Assembly (NCBI GenBank): GCA_026001225.1
Contig: BNZQ01000033.1
Coordinates: forward strand, 1-20,971
DNA length: 20,971 bases
DNA from: Clostridia bacterium
GTDB lineage: Bacteria; Bacillota; Clostridia; Christensenellales; DUVY01
Direction of reading: 5' to 3'
Position numbers and translations under genes: made by a program. Below the pieces are notes generated by a model. It was not told the origin of the DNA and did no database searches. It saw nothing but the letters and a program-made list of their open reading frames with translations. Shown here one piece after another: positions 1 to 7,792 of the stretch (positions are counted from its first letter, which is position 1; every line of letters starts with the position of its first letter).

Positions 1-111
1 ATTGACCGCCGCGGCGTTTTGCCCCTCGGCCAGCGCGAAAGCGACCGCGTTGGCCAGCGCGACGATTTCGGCGGGGGAATACGTCAGAATGACGTTTTGC
101 GGTTCGGCTTT
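1..111 (-). CDS. Fragment of a small Ala-rich protein (DUF6774-like?), cut at both sides
   Basis: Read on the minus strand, this stretch gives a clean protein-like sequence (…AEPQNVILTYSPAEIV, then ALANAVAFALAEG) running off the left edge. It resembles the N-terminal part of short Clostridia proteins of the form 'LTYSPAEIVALANAIAxxLAEG…', which I associate with DUF6774-like families; that assignment is from memory. The plus strand here reads as low-complexity sequence with no match to LeuRS. No ATG lies upstream in frame before a stop at about base 202, and beyond about base 111 the minus frame stops looking like protein while LeuRS homology starts on the plus strand. The fragment therefore appears to have lost its start at a junction near 103-112. 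It may come from a contig-end chimera or from a real rearrangement. Confidence 0.45.
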
Positions 112-801
112 TCCTATATCGAGGGCGGGCCGTGGAACGACGACGGCATTAAGGCGGTCGCGAAGTTCACGGAGAGAGTGGAAAGGCTGATCAATGCACA
201 ATTAAAGGGAACAGGGAACAGTGGTCAGCGGTCAGCGGTCAGCGGTCAGTTAAAGGCTCAATCCGATCATTGTGAATGGAAGCTGTTCCCGACTCCCGCC
301 GTTGAAACGGCGGAAAGCGCGGAAGTATTGTACGTGTATCACAACACCGTGAAAAGCATGACGGCGGATTTTGAGATATTCTCGTTCAACACGGCCGTGG
401 CGCGGTATATGGAGCTCGTCAACGCGCTGTACAAGTATGACGCGTCGGCGGGAAAGGACGCCGCTTTTCTGAAAGAGCTTTGCCGAAACGCCGTGAAGCT
501 GATCGCGCCCCTCGCCCCCGTTTTGGCGCAAAAATGGTACGGATTGCTGGGGAAGAAGAAGGACGTTTTCAAGGAGGCTTATCCCGAATTCGACGAGAGC
601 CGGTTAAAGCGCGCCGAGACCGAGTACGCGGTGCAGATCAATTCCAAGGTGCGCGCGCGGATTCCGCTGCCGTCGGACGCGGACAGCAAGGCGCTGGAGC
701 GGGCGGCTTTGGACAGCGAAGCGGTTCGGGAATTATTGGGCGAAGCCGCGCCGAAAAAGGTGATCGTAATCCCGGGGCGGCTGATCAATATTATTCTGTA
801 A
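106..801 (+). CDS. leuS: Leucyl-tRNA synthetase, C-terminal part (anticodon-binding and C-terminal domains)
   Basis: Class I aminoacyl-tRNA synthetase that charges tRNA-Leu in the cytoplasm; only the C-terminal third is here. Recognisable pieces are the FGFSYIEGGPWNDDGIKAV segment that follows the KMSKS region in LeuRS, the helical anticodon-binding domain (TADFEIFSFNTAVARYMELV), and the C-terminal domain ending with VQINSKVRARIPLP … KKVIVIPGRLINIIL, a LeuRS hallmark (VQVNGKxRxxI … PGKLVNIV). The frame is open to base 1, but homology starts only near 106; the KMSKS loop expected just upstream is absent and the other strand codes for something else. About 25-30 residues around codons 191-264 come from an inserted heptamer repeat and have no LeuRS counterpart. 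serS follows 36 bases later, probably co-transcribed. ValRS was considered and dismissed because the C-terminal motif is LeuRS-specific. Confidence 0.85.
   Translation, partial: GFSYIEGGPWNDDGIKAVAKFTERVERLINAQLKGTGNSGQRSAVSGQLKAQSDHCEWKLFPTPAVETAESAEVLYVYHNTVKSMTADFEIFSFNTAVARYMELVNALYKYDASAGKDAAFLKELCRNAVKLIAPLAPVLAQKWYGLLGKKKDVFKEAYPEFDESRLKRAETEYAVQINSKVRARIPLPSDADSKALERAALDSEAVRELLGEAAPKKVIVIPGRLINIIL
191..262 (+). repeat. In-frame repeat insertion inside leuS (partial composite element, GGTCAGC x4)
   Basis: Contains TCAATGC-ACAATTA heptamers (191-204) and then four tandem heptamers: GGTCAGC at 223-229, 230-236 and 237-243, and GGTCAGT at 244-250. The same motifs occur in the same order in the copies inside ispDF and between dnaD and dnaC. 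The insertion is read through in frame as …NAQLKGTGNSGQRSAVSGQ…, inside the anticodon-binding domain of LeuRS between the first helix (RVERL) and the next conserved helix (ESAEVLYVYHNTVKS). The ATTCTTC hairpin of the other copies is missing here. Confidence 0.8.
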
Positions 802-837
802 GAAAGCTTAAAATTTTAACAGTGTAAAGGAGCGACT

Positions 838-2103
838 ATGTTAGATCTGCGTTATGTCTGCGACAATTTGAAAGCCGTGCAAAAGGGGTTAAACCGGCGC
901 GGCGGGAGCTTTGACTTATCCGAAATCGCGGCTTTGGCCGGGCGGCGGCGCGAGCTGCTCACGTTATCCGAAAAGCTGAAGGCCGAGCGCAACGCCGCGA
1001 GCGAGAAAATCGCCGCCTTGAAAAAAGAACGCAAGGACGCCGACGCCCTGATCGGCGAGATGAAAGACAAGGGCGCGAAAATCAAGGAATACGACGAGGA
1101 GCTGACCGGCGTGGAAGCCTCGCTCAAGGATCAGCTGCTGCGTATTCCCAATATTCCCCATAAATCCGTGCCGAACGGAGCCGATTCCTCCGGGAACAAA
1201 GAGGTCAGGCGGATCGGCGAGCCTCCGCAATTCGATTTTGCGCCGAAAGCGCATTGGGACTTGGGCGAGAGTTTGAATATCCTCGATTGGCCCCGCGCCG
1301 CCAAAATCAGCGGGGCGCGGTTCACCGTGTACCGCGGATTAGGCGCGCGACTGGAACGCGCTATCATGAACTTTATGCTGGACACGCACAGCAAGAGCGG
1401 CTATACCGAAATCTTTCCGCCGTTCATGGTCAACCGCGAGAGCATGACCGGCACGGGACAGCTGCCAAAATTCGAAGAGGACGCGTTTCGGGTCGAAAAC
1501 AACGGCTATTTCCTCGTGCCCACCGCCGAGGTGCCCGTGACCAACCTGCACCGCGACGAGATTTTGAACGCCGCCGATCTGCCGATCAAATACTGCGCCT
1601 ATACCGCTTGTTTCCGCGCCGAGGCGGGCAGCGCGGGGCGCGATACGCGCGGCCTGATCCGCCAGCATCAGTTCAATAAAGTGGAACTCGTGAAGTTCGC
1701 GCACCCCGATACGTCGTACAAGGAATTGGAAAGTTTAACCAAAAACGCCGAAAGTATTTTGAAAAAATTAGGCCTCCCCTGCCGCACGGTCGCGCTGTGT
1801 ACGGGCGACATGGGCTTTTCCTCGGCCAAGACCTATGACATTGAGGTTTGGATGCCCAGCTATAACCGCTATGTGGAGATCAGCAGCTGCTCCAATTTCG
1901 AGGACTTTCAAGCCCGCCGTATGAATATCAAATTTAAGGACGCCGACGGCAAGAACCGTTTGGTGCATACCTTGAACGGCAGCGGCCTCGCGGTCGGGCG
2001 CACGACCGCCGCGATCTTAGAAAATTTCCAAAACGCCGACGGAAGCGTGACCGTGCCGGCGGCGTTAAGGCGGTACATGGGAACGGACAAAATTGAAAAC
2101 TGA
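838..2103 (+). CDS. serS: Seryl-tRNA synthetase
   Basis: Class II synthetase that charges tRNA-Ser (and tRNA-Sec where present) with serine; cytoplasmic homodimer. It is full length at 421 residues. The N-terminal coiled-coil tRNA-binding arm spans about residues 30-105 (charged, Lys/Glu/Ala-rich). The catalytic core has the TAE serine-binding motif (229-231), motif 2 [21 protein letters not shown] (259-279, with both ATP-contacting Arg) and motif 3 [19 protein letters not shown] (380-398). The start ATG has a good ribosome binding site, AAAGGAG five bases upstream. The last residues KIEN and the stop codon are formed by the first GAAAACT heptamers of the downstream repeat element (2095-2115), so the native C-terminus seems to have been replaced or trimmed there. 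It follows leuS closely on the same strand. Confidence 0.98.
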   Translation: MLDLRYVCDNLKAVQKGLNRRGGSFDLSEIAALAGRRRELLTLSEKLKAERNAASEKIAALKKERKDADALIGEMKDKGAKIKEYDEELTGVEASLKDQLLRIPNIPHKSVPNGADSSGNKEVRRIGEPPQFDFAPKAHWDLGESLNILDWPRAAKISGARFTVYRGLGARLERAIMNFMLDTHSKSGYTEIFPPFMVNRESMTGTGQLPKFEEDAFRVENNGYFLVPTAEVPVTNLHRDEILNAADLPIKYCAYTACFRAEAGSAGRDTRGLIRQHQFNKVELVKFAHPDTSYKELESLTKNAESILKKLGLPCRTVALCTGDMGFSSAKTYDIEVWMPSYNRYVEISSCSNFEDFQARRMNIKFKDADGKNRLVHTLNGSGLAVGRTTAAILENFQNADGSVTVPAALRRYMGTDKIEN

Positions 2104-2230
2104 AAACTGAAAATTATGGATCTGCCGAAGAAAAAACTTTTATTATGCTTTACGCTCCTTACCCGCCGACAAATCTTCTTCTACGGTTATTCGACCGTAA
2201 TTTTCAGTTTTCATCTTTCAGTTTTCAATT
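2095..2230 (-). repeat. Dispersed ~135-bp element with GAAAACT heptamer borders and two hairpins (copy 1)
   Basis: Bounded on the left by GAAAACT-GAAAACT-GAAAATT (2095-2115) and on the right by the same motif inverted (TTTTCAGTTTTC…, 2200-2230), so the whole unit is a long imperfect inverted repeat. Inside are two hairpins: AAAAC-n9-GCTTT (2133-2151) and TACGGT-TATTCG-ACCGTA (2182-2199). A homologous unit lies at 8165-8308. Read from the minus strand, substitutions between copies keep both stems paired through G·U pairs, whereas the plus strand would have A·C mismatches, so I assign the minus strand. It has no coding potential of its own and is MITE- or REP-like. It sits at the convergent ends of serS and the acetyltransferase gene. 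Confidence 0.8.
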
Positions 2231-2347
2231 CTTTTAACGACCCTTATTATGCTTTACGCTCCTTACCCGCCGACAAATCTTCTTCTACGGTTATTCGACC
2301 GTAATTTTCAGTTTTCATCTTTCAGTTTTCAATTCTTTTAACGACCC
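2140..2347. repeat. Perfect 104-bp tandem duplication
   Basis: Bases 2140-2243 are repeated without a difference at 2244-2347; the match breaks at 2139/2243 and at 2245/2349. The unit covers the right half of the dispersed element (TTATTATGC hairpin side, GGTTATTCGACC hairpin, TTTTCAGTTTTC border) and the last codons of the minus-strand acetyltransferase gene. Copy 1 therefore carries a spare copy of that gene's final codons (…RVVKRIEN-stop). Complete identity points to a recent duplication. Confidence 0.95.
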
Positions 2348-2879
2348 TGCACGGATTGCCTACGGCGACGACGCCGGATGGAATGTCCCGCGTCACCACG
2401 CTGCCCGCGCCGATCACGGCGTTCGAGCCGATCGTCACGCCGCCCAACACGACCGCGTTGCCGCCGATCCATACATTGTCGTCGACCGTGATCGGATAAG
2501 CGTATTCCACCCCCGCGTTGCGCGTCGGTGCGTCCAACGGGTGTTCAGGCGTATAAAAAGCGCAATTCGGCCCGATGAAAACGTTGTCGCCGAACGTCAC
2601 CTTGCCGCAGTCCAATATCACCGCGTTGTGATTGATGTAAAAATTTTCGCCGACCTCGATGTTGTAACCGTAATCACACAAAAAAGGCTGCTCGACGTAA
2701 AACCTCTCCTTCGTTTTACCCAATAGTTTGCGGATCAATTCCCAACGCCTTTCCAGATCGGACGGGCGCAAGCGGTTGAACTCGCAACACAACTCTTTCG
2801 CGGCCGCGCGCTCCGCCGTCAGTTCCGCCCCCAAGGGATTGTAGAGCAACCTTTGATGAGATTTCTCTTTTTCCGTCAT
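2322..2879 (-). CDS. Sugar O-acetyltransferase, maltose/galactoside acetyltransferase type
   Basis: Left-handed beta-helix (hexapeptide repeat) acetyltransferase of the Maa/LacA/NodL group, which moves acetyl from acetyl-CoA to a sugar hydroxyl in the cytoplasm. The N-terminal Mac domain is seen (LLYNPLGAELTAERAAAKEL, matching the usual Y-P-x-x-x-L-x-x-x-R pattern). It is followed by hexapeptide turns (VTFGDNVFIGPN, ITVDDNVWIGGNAVV, VTIGSNAVIGAGSVV) and the active-site segment FYTPEHPLD, whose His is the family's catalytic residue, then the closing VAVGNPCRVVKRI. The start is set at 2879 rather than the longer open frame at 2912 because AAAGGAGG lies nine bases upstream of it. Length 185 residues is normal. 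The C-terminal IEN and stop come from the repeat element. The acetylated sugar cannot be told. Confidence 0.87.
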   Translation of the reverse strand: MTEKEKSHQRLLYNPLGAELTAERAAAKELCCEFNRLRPSDLERRWELIRKLLGKTKERFYVEQPFLCDYGYNIEVGENFYINHNAVILDCGKVTFGDNVFIGPNCAFYTPEHPLDAPTRNAGVEYAYPITVDDNVWIGGNAVVLGGVTIGSNAVIGAGSVVTRDIPSGVVAVGNPCRVVKRIEN

Positions 2880-2958
2880 CTTCGCAAGCCTCCTTTTGGG
2901 GCCTGTCGACAAAGTATCCCTGACGGTAACGACGGTGCTTTTTCACGTATATATCGAC

Positions 2959-2987
2959 AAAAAGCCTCGTCGTAACGCTGCTACGAC
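2959..2987 (-). terminator. Possible terminator after the MFS gene
   Basis: A six-base stem GTCGTA/TACGAC with a seven-base loop lies at 2969-2987. On the minus strand it is followed, after five bases, by five T (2963-2959). It falls in the 180-base gap between the MFS gene and the acetyltransferase gene, where the long minus-strand transport operon could end. The stem is short and the T-run is offset, so this is weak. A T-run also follows on the plus side (TGTGTTTTTT), which would allow activity in both directions. Confidence 0.3.
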
Positions 2988-3059
2988 TGTGTTTTTTGCC
3001 TTCATCTGCGCGAAAAATTCCTCGTCACCCCGCTCATGTCTACTTCGTCAGCACGCCCT

Positions 3060-4592
3060 TTAAACGGTTTTCTCCGCTTGCCCGCTCTTCGTTTTGGGCT
3101 TCTCGCTCAAATAACCGCCTTTCTTTTCATTCCCGTGCTTGACGAACATCATCGACACCAACGCGAGAACGATAAAGACCAGGCTGTAAGGCATCAGCAG
3201 ACTGTAATTGATATCCATGAACACGCCCGCCAAAATAGGCGTCAGAATGTTCGCGGCGTTGCAGGCCACGTAATACAGGCCGGTGAAAAAGCCGTTGTTT
3301 TCTTTGCCGGCGAACTCTACGCTCATTACGAAGGAATGCACGTTGATCATCGCCCAGCCCGCGCCGATCAGGAAAAACACCAAGTACATACAGACTTTCA
3401 GCGCGGTCGCGCCGACAAAGGGCAGCATCAGAACGGAACCGACTCCGCTGCCCGCGATAAACATGAGGACGCCGATCTGAATGGTTTTCTTGCGGCCTAA
3501 TTTCTGTCCGAGCAAGGCGGCGGGATAAAAGGACAAGAATGCCGCGCCTTGCGCGATGATCATCGGCAACGCGAAATTGTCTTCCTGCAAGCGCACCCAG
3601 CAAAAATCCGAGAAATGCGTCGTCAGCGCGGTATAGGCAAAGTACCACATCGCCACCGATATCAACAGGAACGTCAGGGACTTGCGTTCGGGCCTCGTCA
3701 GGTTGCGGAACGGGCTGCCCGTCACGCCGGCGTCGGCTTTTTTGCCCTCGGCGTTGCGGTCCTCATCGATGCCCAGCTCCTTTAACTGCCTTTGCTTCTG
3801 CTCCACCAGCTTGTTTTCGTTCACCAACACGACCAGCATGACCGCCGCCAAAATCATCAAGGCCGACACGACGACAAACAGCGGCCAATTCCCCCCGCCG
3901 ATGAATTTTTGCGGAAACACGTTTTTACCGGCTTTCAGAGCCTCCACCCATTCGTTCGATTTGAGCAGAACCCATTTTCCGGCGTCGATTTCCGCCTGCG
4001 GCGGCAAGCCCGCGCCCGTATACGGCCGGTATTCGGATTTGACCAAAAACATCATCAAGCCCATACCGATTACGCCGCCTATGCCGCCGATCAGGTTGAT
4101 AATCGCGTTGCCCTTGCTGCGGTGCTGTTTCAGCGTTACGTCGGGCATCAGACTGACCGCGGGCGTGCGGTACAACGCCATCGACGTGACCGTCAGCAGG
4201 ACGAACAGCAGCATGACCCACAGGGAACCGTCCGCGCCATTGCCCGCGACCGCGTTATGGGCGTAGTTGATTAAAAGGAACGCAATCGCCGCCAATACGC
4301 TGCCGATCACAATAAAGGGCACGCGCTTGCCCAAAAACCGCCACTGCTTCGGCAGCCTGTCCGACAAGCCGCCGATCAGCGGCAACATGAACAGGCCCAC
4401 GAAATTGCCGAGAGCCATCACAAGGCCGGTCTGCATCTTGTTTAAATAATAGTCCTTCAAAAACAGCGGCATGACCGAGTTGTAGACCTGCCAAAAGATG
4501 CAGATCGTAAAGAACGCCAGACCGACGTTGACGGTCCTCCACAGGCTGAATTTGGGAACCGGCTTGGTTTCCGATTTTATTTCGTTTTCCAT
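3060..4592 (-). CDS. MFS transporter, SLC45 / sugar-cation symporter-like
   Basis: Polytopic inner-membrane transporter of the major facilitator superfamily, 510 residues with about 12 hydrophobic helices. The loop between helices 2 and 3 carries the MFS motif (GGLSDRLPKQW … GKRVPFIVIG), and helix 4-5 has RTPAVSLMPDVTLKQHRSKGNAIINLIGG. This last stretch resembles SLC45 and plant-type sucrose/H+ symporters, hence the sugar guess. A long hydrophilic stretch follows helix 5 (about 170-215, predicted extracytoplasmic), and a charged central loop (VEQKQRQLKELGIDEDRN…) joins the halves. Ribosome binding site AAAGGAA is eight bases from the ATG. The gene starts 22 bases after the P-type ATPase gene, so it is likely the last gene of the transport operon. 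Substrate is not determined by sequence; the nearby sugar acetyltransferase fits carbohydrate use. Confidence 0.85.
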   Translation of the reverse strand: MENEIKSETKPVPKFSLWRTVNVGLAFFTICIFWQVYNSVMPLFLKDYYLNKMQTGLVMALGNFVGLFMLPLIGGLSDRLPKQWRFLGKRVPFIVIGSVLAAIAFLLINYAHNAVAGNGADGSLWVMLLFVLLTVTSMALYRTPAVSLMPDVTLKQHRSKGNAIINLIGGIGGVIGMGLMMFLVKSEYRPYTGAGLPPQAEIDAGKWVLLKSNEWVEALKAGKNVFPQKFIGGGNWPLFVVVSALMILAAVMLVVLVNENKLVEQKQRQLKELGIDEDRNAEGKKADAGVTGSPFRNLTRPERKSLTFLLISVAMWYFAYTALTTHFSDFCWVRLQEDNFALPMIIAQGAAFLSFYPAALLGQKLGRKKTIQIGVLMFIAGSGVGSVLMLPFVGATALKVCMYLVFFLIGAGWAMINVHSFVMSVEFAGKENNGFFTGLYYVACNAANILTPILAGVFMDINYSLLMPYSLVFIVLALVSMMFVKHGNEKKGGYLSEKPKTKSGQAEKTV

Positions 4593-4614
4593 TTGATTGT
4601 TCCTTTCGGTCTTT

Positions 4615-7398
4615 CTATTCGTTTTTGCCGGGCGGCGCGTCGCCGGTGATTCTGATCCGCGAAAGCAGGGTCTGCATGACCGCCACCAACGCGTATGAGG
4701 ATTCAGCGATCAGCACAACCAGCAGAACCTGTGTAAAGTCCAAGGGCGCGATCTGCAAAAAGTCCTTAAAGAAGATGCAGAACAGCACCGCGACGACCGT
4801 CGCGAGCAGCCAAACGATGATACGGTAGTAATCGGCGGGCAGGCACACGCGGAACAATAAAACCGCGCCCGAAAACGTCACCGACAACATGACCGCCGTC
4901 GAAAACTGCGCGGGATCGGTAAAGAGCGGATGAACCTTGTCGATCACGTAGAGCGATAAGAAACAAAGAATCAAGGCAAGACCGCTCGGCAGGGCGTTTT
5001 TGAGAATATTGCTCAGGAATTTCCCCGAAAAGCGGTTGCCATTGCTTTGGAACGCCAACGCGAGACTCGGCGCGCCGATGATGCACATTTCCAAGGGCAT
5101 CATGTTCTTCGGACTCAACGGATAGAACATGCCGGGCAGGAACAGCACGATCAGGGTCAACAGGATCGAGAATATCGTTTTCATCAGGAACAACGAGGAA
5201 GATTTTTGGATATTGTTGATCACGCGCCGCCCCTCAAACACCACCGCCGGCATATTGGCGAAATTGGAGTCCATCAAGACCATGTGCGCGACGTGCCGCG
5301 CCGCCTCGCTGCCCGAAGCCACCGCTACCGCGCAATCCGCCTCCTTCATCGCCAAAATGTCGTTGACGCCGTCGCCCGTCATCGCCACGTTGCTGCCCTG
5401 CGCCTTGATCGATTTGATCAGTAAACGTTTTTGCTCCGGAGTGACGCGGCCGAACACCGTGTATTGATTGGCCAGCTCCACGACCTCCGGATCGGTCAAG
5501 CCCGACAAACTGACGTATTTTTCCGCCCCTTCGACGCCGACGCGGCGCGCCACCTCGGACACCGTGACCGGATTGTCGCCCGAAATAATCTTGATCGCCA
5601 CGCCGTTCTCGCGGAACCAGTTCAGCGTGGGGATCGCGTCCTCACGAATATGATCCTCGATCGCGATCAGCGCGAGCGGCTTCCGCTGCATCGGGACTTT
5701 TTCATTTTTGATTTCGCCCTGCGCCAAAGCGACCATGACCACGCGCAGGCCTTCCTTGGCCTTTTCGTTGACCAGCGTTTCCAATCGGACGCCCATGTCG
5801 CGGATAATGTATTCCGGCGCGCCCAAAATCACCGTGCCGAAGCCCTCGAACGTCGCCGCCGAGAATTTTCTCTGCGAGGAAAACGACAAAACCTCTACGG
5901 GCTTTAAGACCTTTGAATAGCCGAATTTGTTGATCAAAGCGACGGCGGTTTGGTTGTTATCGCCCGTCGCCGTCAGCAACGAGCCGACGATATTGCCCAA
6001 CGTATAGTCACTGTCGTTGTTGTTTTTGAATTCGATGACCTCGTTGACCGTCATCGTGCCGTCAGTGATCGTGCCCGTCTTATCCAAACACAGCACGTTG
6101 ACGCGCGCCAACATCTCAATGCAGTATAAATCCTGCACCAAGACATTGCGCTTTTTTAATTTCAACACGCTCATGGACAGCGCGATACTCGTTAAAAGAA
6201 ACATGCCCGAAGGGATCATGCCGATGATCGCGCCCGCGGTACGGGGCACGATTTTAAGATTCTGATCCGCCAAGTCCGCGAGCAGATTGCCCGTGCCCAA
6301 CGCGCGCCAATTCGTGAAAAACAGCGCGATGCCGAGCGGAATGATCGCGATACCGATCACCATGATGAATAATTTCAGGGAGTTTAAAATTTCACTGTTG
6401 GGCTTGCGGTAGCGTTTTGCGAAGGCCGACAGGCTTTCGATATAATTCATGCTGCCGATCTTGTCTACGCGGGCGCAGCAGCTGCCGCTTGTAACGAAGC
6501 TTCCGCCGTACAGCAATCCCCCCTCCCGTTTGGGCACGGGCGCGGATTCGCCGGTCAAAAGGGATTCGTTGACCTCGATCTCGCCCGTCATCACCACGCA
6601 GTCCGCGCCGATCTGCTTGCCATTTTCCAAACAGATCACGTCGTCTAAAACGACCTCGTTCAAGGGGATATTGATCTTTTCGCCGCCCCGGATGACGACC
6701 GCCGCGGGCGCGCTGATCAGGGACAGCTTGTCTATCGTCTTTTTTGCCTGAATTTCCAACACGATACTGATAACCGTGTTGACGGCCATAATCACCAAGA
6801 AAAATAAATCGCTCCACGAGCCGACAATGATCAGCGCGACGGCGACGACAAGACAAAGCAGGTTGAAAAATGTGACTAAATTTTGAAAAAAAATCGCGCC
6901 GTAGGTTTTCGCGTTGCCGCTCGTGCTTTTGTTGAAAAGTCCCGCCGCCGTCCGTTCCCCGACCTGCTCGTGCGTCAGGCCCTTGTCCGCGTCGGGATTG
7001 TACCGTTCGGCAAGGCGTACCTTCTGCGTGAATTCCTCTTCCTGCTTGTTCTTTTTGCGCGCAACCGACAAGCGTTCCGCCGCCTTACCCTCGTCGGCCA
7101 TGACCTTATCCACCAATTCCTGCATTTCGGGATCGTGGGCCAATTTGCTTTCGGCTTCGATCTGCGCCTCGGTTTTCGCGATATTCAGGGGCGCGATATG
7201 CTCGTGCTTTTCCAGCACGACCTCGGTGACCTCCGCCGCCGCCTTCTTCGGTTTGGAGGTTTGCGTCGCGGCTTCCTCCCGTTCGGCGATCTTTTCCAAA
7301 CGGTCGGCTACCTCGTCGGCCGCCTTTTCGAGCGCGGCGCGATCCGCCGTTTCCTCCGGCTTCCCTAATTTTTCGGGCTTTCTTTTCCTTTCCGCCAT
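4615..7398 (-). CDS. P-type cation-transporting ATPase (CtpE/Exp7-like) with long charged N-terminal extension
   Basis: Membrane pump of the HAD/E1-E2 ATPase superfamily, 927 residues. Seen in order: a hydrophilic Lys/Glu/Ala-rich N-terminus (1-135), the cation-ATPase N-terminal motif GLTHEQVGERTAAGL (about 140-154), M1-M2 hairpin (165-215), actuator loop TGES (282-285), M3-M4, DKTGT with the phosphorylated Asp439, nucleotide-binding region with LGAPE (about 525-530, where many pumps have KGAPE), TGDGVND (674-680), and six C-terminal helices. The M4 ion-site motif is IPSG (395-398) instead of the PEGL of Ca2+/H+ pumps, as I recall for the Exp7/YfgQ-like group; the ion is therefore uncertain (Ca2+, K+ or Mg2+ are candidates). 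It begins one base after the stop of the PII-like gene (TAG 7400-7402, ATG 7396-7398) with GGGGGA as ribosome binding site, so translation is probably coupled. Confidence 0.93.
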   Translation of the reverse strand: MAERKRKPEKLGKPEETADRAALEKAADEVADRLEKIAEREEAATQTSKPKKAAAEVTEVVLEKHEHIAPLNIAKTEAQIEAESKLAHDPEMQELVDKVMADEGKAAERLSVARKKNKQEEEFTQKVRLAERYNPDADKGLTHEQVGERTAAGLFNKSTSGNAKTYGAIFFQNLVTFFNLLCLVVAVALIIVGSWSDLFFLVIMAVNTVISIVLEIQAKKTIDKLSLISAPAAVVIRGGEKINIPLNEVVLDDVICLENGKQIGADCVVMTGEIEVNESLLTGESAPVPKREGGLLYGGSFVTSGSCCARVDKIGSMNYIESLSAFAKRYRKPNSEILNSLKLFIMVIGIAIIPLGIALFFTNWRALGTGNLLADLADQNLKIVPRTAGAIIGMIPSGMFLLTSIALSMSVLKLKKRNVLVQDLYCIEMLARVNVLCLDKTGTITDGTMTVNEVIEFKNNNDSDYTLGNIVGSLLTATGDNNQTAVALINKFGYSKVLKPVEVLSFSSQRKFSAATFEGFGTVILGAPEYIIRDMGVRLETLVNEKAKEGLRVVMVALAQGEIKNEKVPMQRKPLALIAIEDHIREDAIPTLNWFRENGVAIKIISGDNPVTVSEVARRVGVEGAEKYVSLSGLTDPEVVELANQYTVFGRVTPEQKRLLIKSIKAQGSNVAMTGDGVNDILAMKEADCAVAVASGSEAARHVAHMVLMDSNFANMPAVVFEGRRVINNIQKSSSLFLMKTIFSILLTLIVLFLPGMFYPLSPKNMMPLEMCIIGAPSLALAFQSNGNRFSGKFLSNILKNALPSGLALILCFLSLYVIDKVHPLFTDPAQFSTAVMLSVTFSGAVLLFRVCLPADYYRIIVWLLATVVAVLFCIFFKDFLQIAPLDFTQVLLVVLIAESSYALVAVMQTLLSRIRITGDAPPGKNE

Positions 7399-7399
7399 G

Positions 7400-7768
7400 C
7401 TATTCCCCCGCGCCTTCCGTCGGTTTTTTCGTGTCTGCCGACGCTACGCCCGCCGGCGCGGGCGCTTTCAGCCCGATAATATCCTCGATCGGCAACGCGA
7501 GACAGATGCCGCTGCCCGGCGTGCCCAAGCCCGCCCGCTCGTTGATCGCTTCCATGACTGCGCGACAGCCGTCCCGCTCGACGGCAATCAACAGCAATTC
7601 CTTTTCGGGCTCGATCCGCACGCCCAAAACGGTATGCGAATGCAACGACGTACCCCGCCCGTGCAGGACGGTGCCGCCCCGCGCTCCCGCCGCGCGCGCG
7701 GCATCCATGACCTCCTCGGAAAAGCCGCGGTTCACGACGCAAATAATCAATTTATATTCTTTATCCAT
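7400..7768 (-). CDS. PII-family (GlnB-like) regulator
   Basis: Small trimeric-type signalling protein, 122 residues. It shows the PII fold pattern: first strand YKLIICVVNRGFSEEVMDAARAAGARGGTVLHGRG, a T-loop region (GRGTSLHSHTVLG) followed by PEKELLLIAVER, then helix 2 and the C-terminal GSGICLALPIEDIIGL. The Tyr-containing T-loop sequence of classical GlnB/GlnK (the uridylylated Tyr) is missing, so it is a PII-like protein rather than a nitrogen PII proper. A Pro/Ala/Glu-rich tail (about 100-122) follows. PII proteins bind adenine nucleotides and gate transporters or enzymes. Its position between a diverged paralogue and a P-type ATPase, with DUF1538 upstream, suggests it controls one of those membrane proteins. 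The start shares the context GAAAGTATGGA with the neighbouring paralogue. Confidence 0.85.
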   Translation of the reverse strand: MDKEYKLIICVVNRGFSEEVMDAARAAGARGGTVLHGRGTSLHSHTVLGVRIEPEKELLLIAVERDGCRAVMEAINERAGLGTPGSGICLALPIEDIIGLKAPAPAGVASADTKKPTEGAGE

Positions 7769-7792
7769 ACTTTCGCTCTCTGTCTTCTTTCC

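Noticed and set aside
106..801. Valyl-tRNA synthetase
   Set aside because: The C-terminal VQINSKVRARI … PGRLINIIL motif and the TADFExFSFNTAVARYMELVN helix are LeuRS features. There is no ValRS C-terminal coiled coil.
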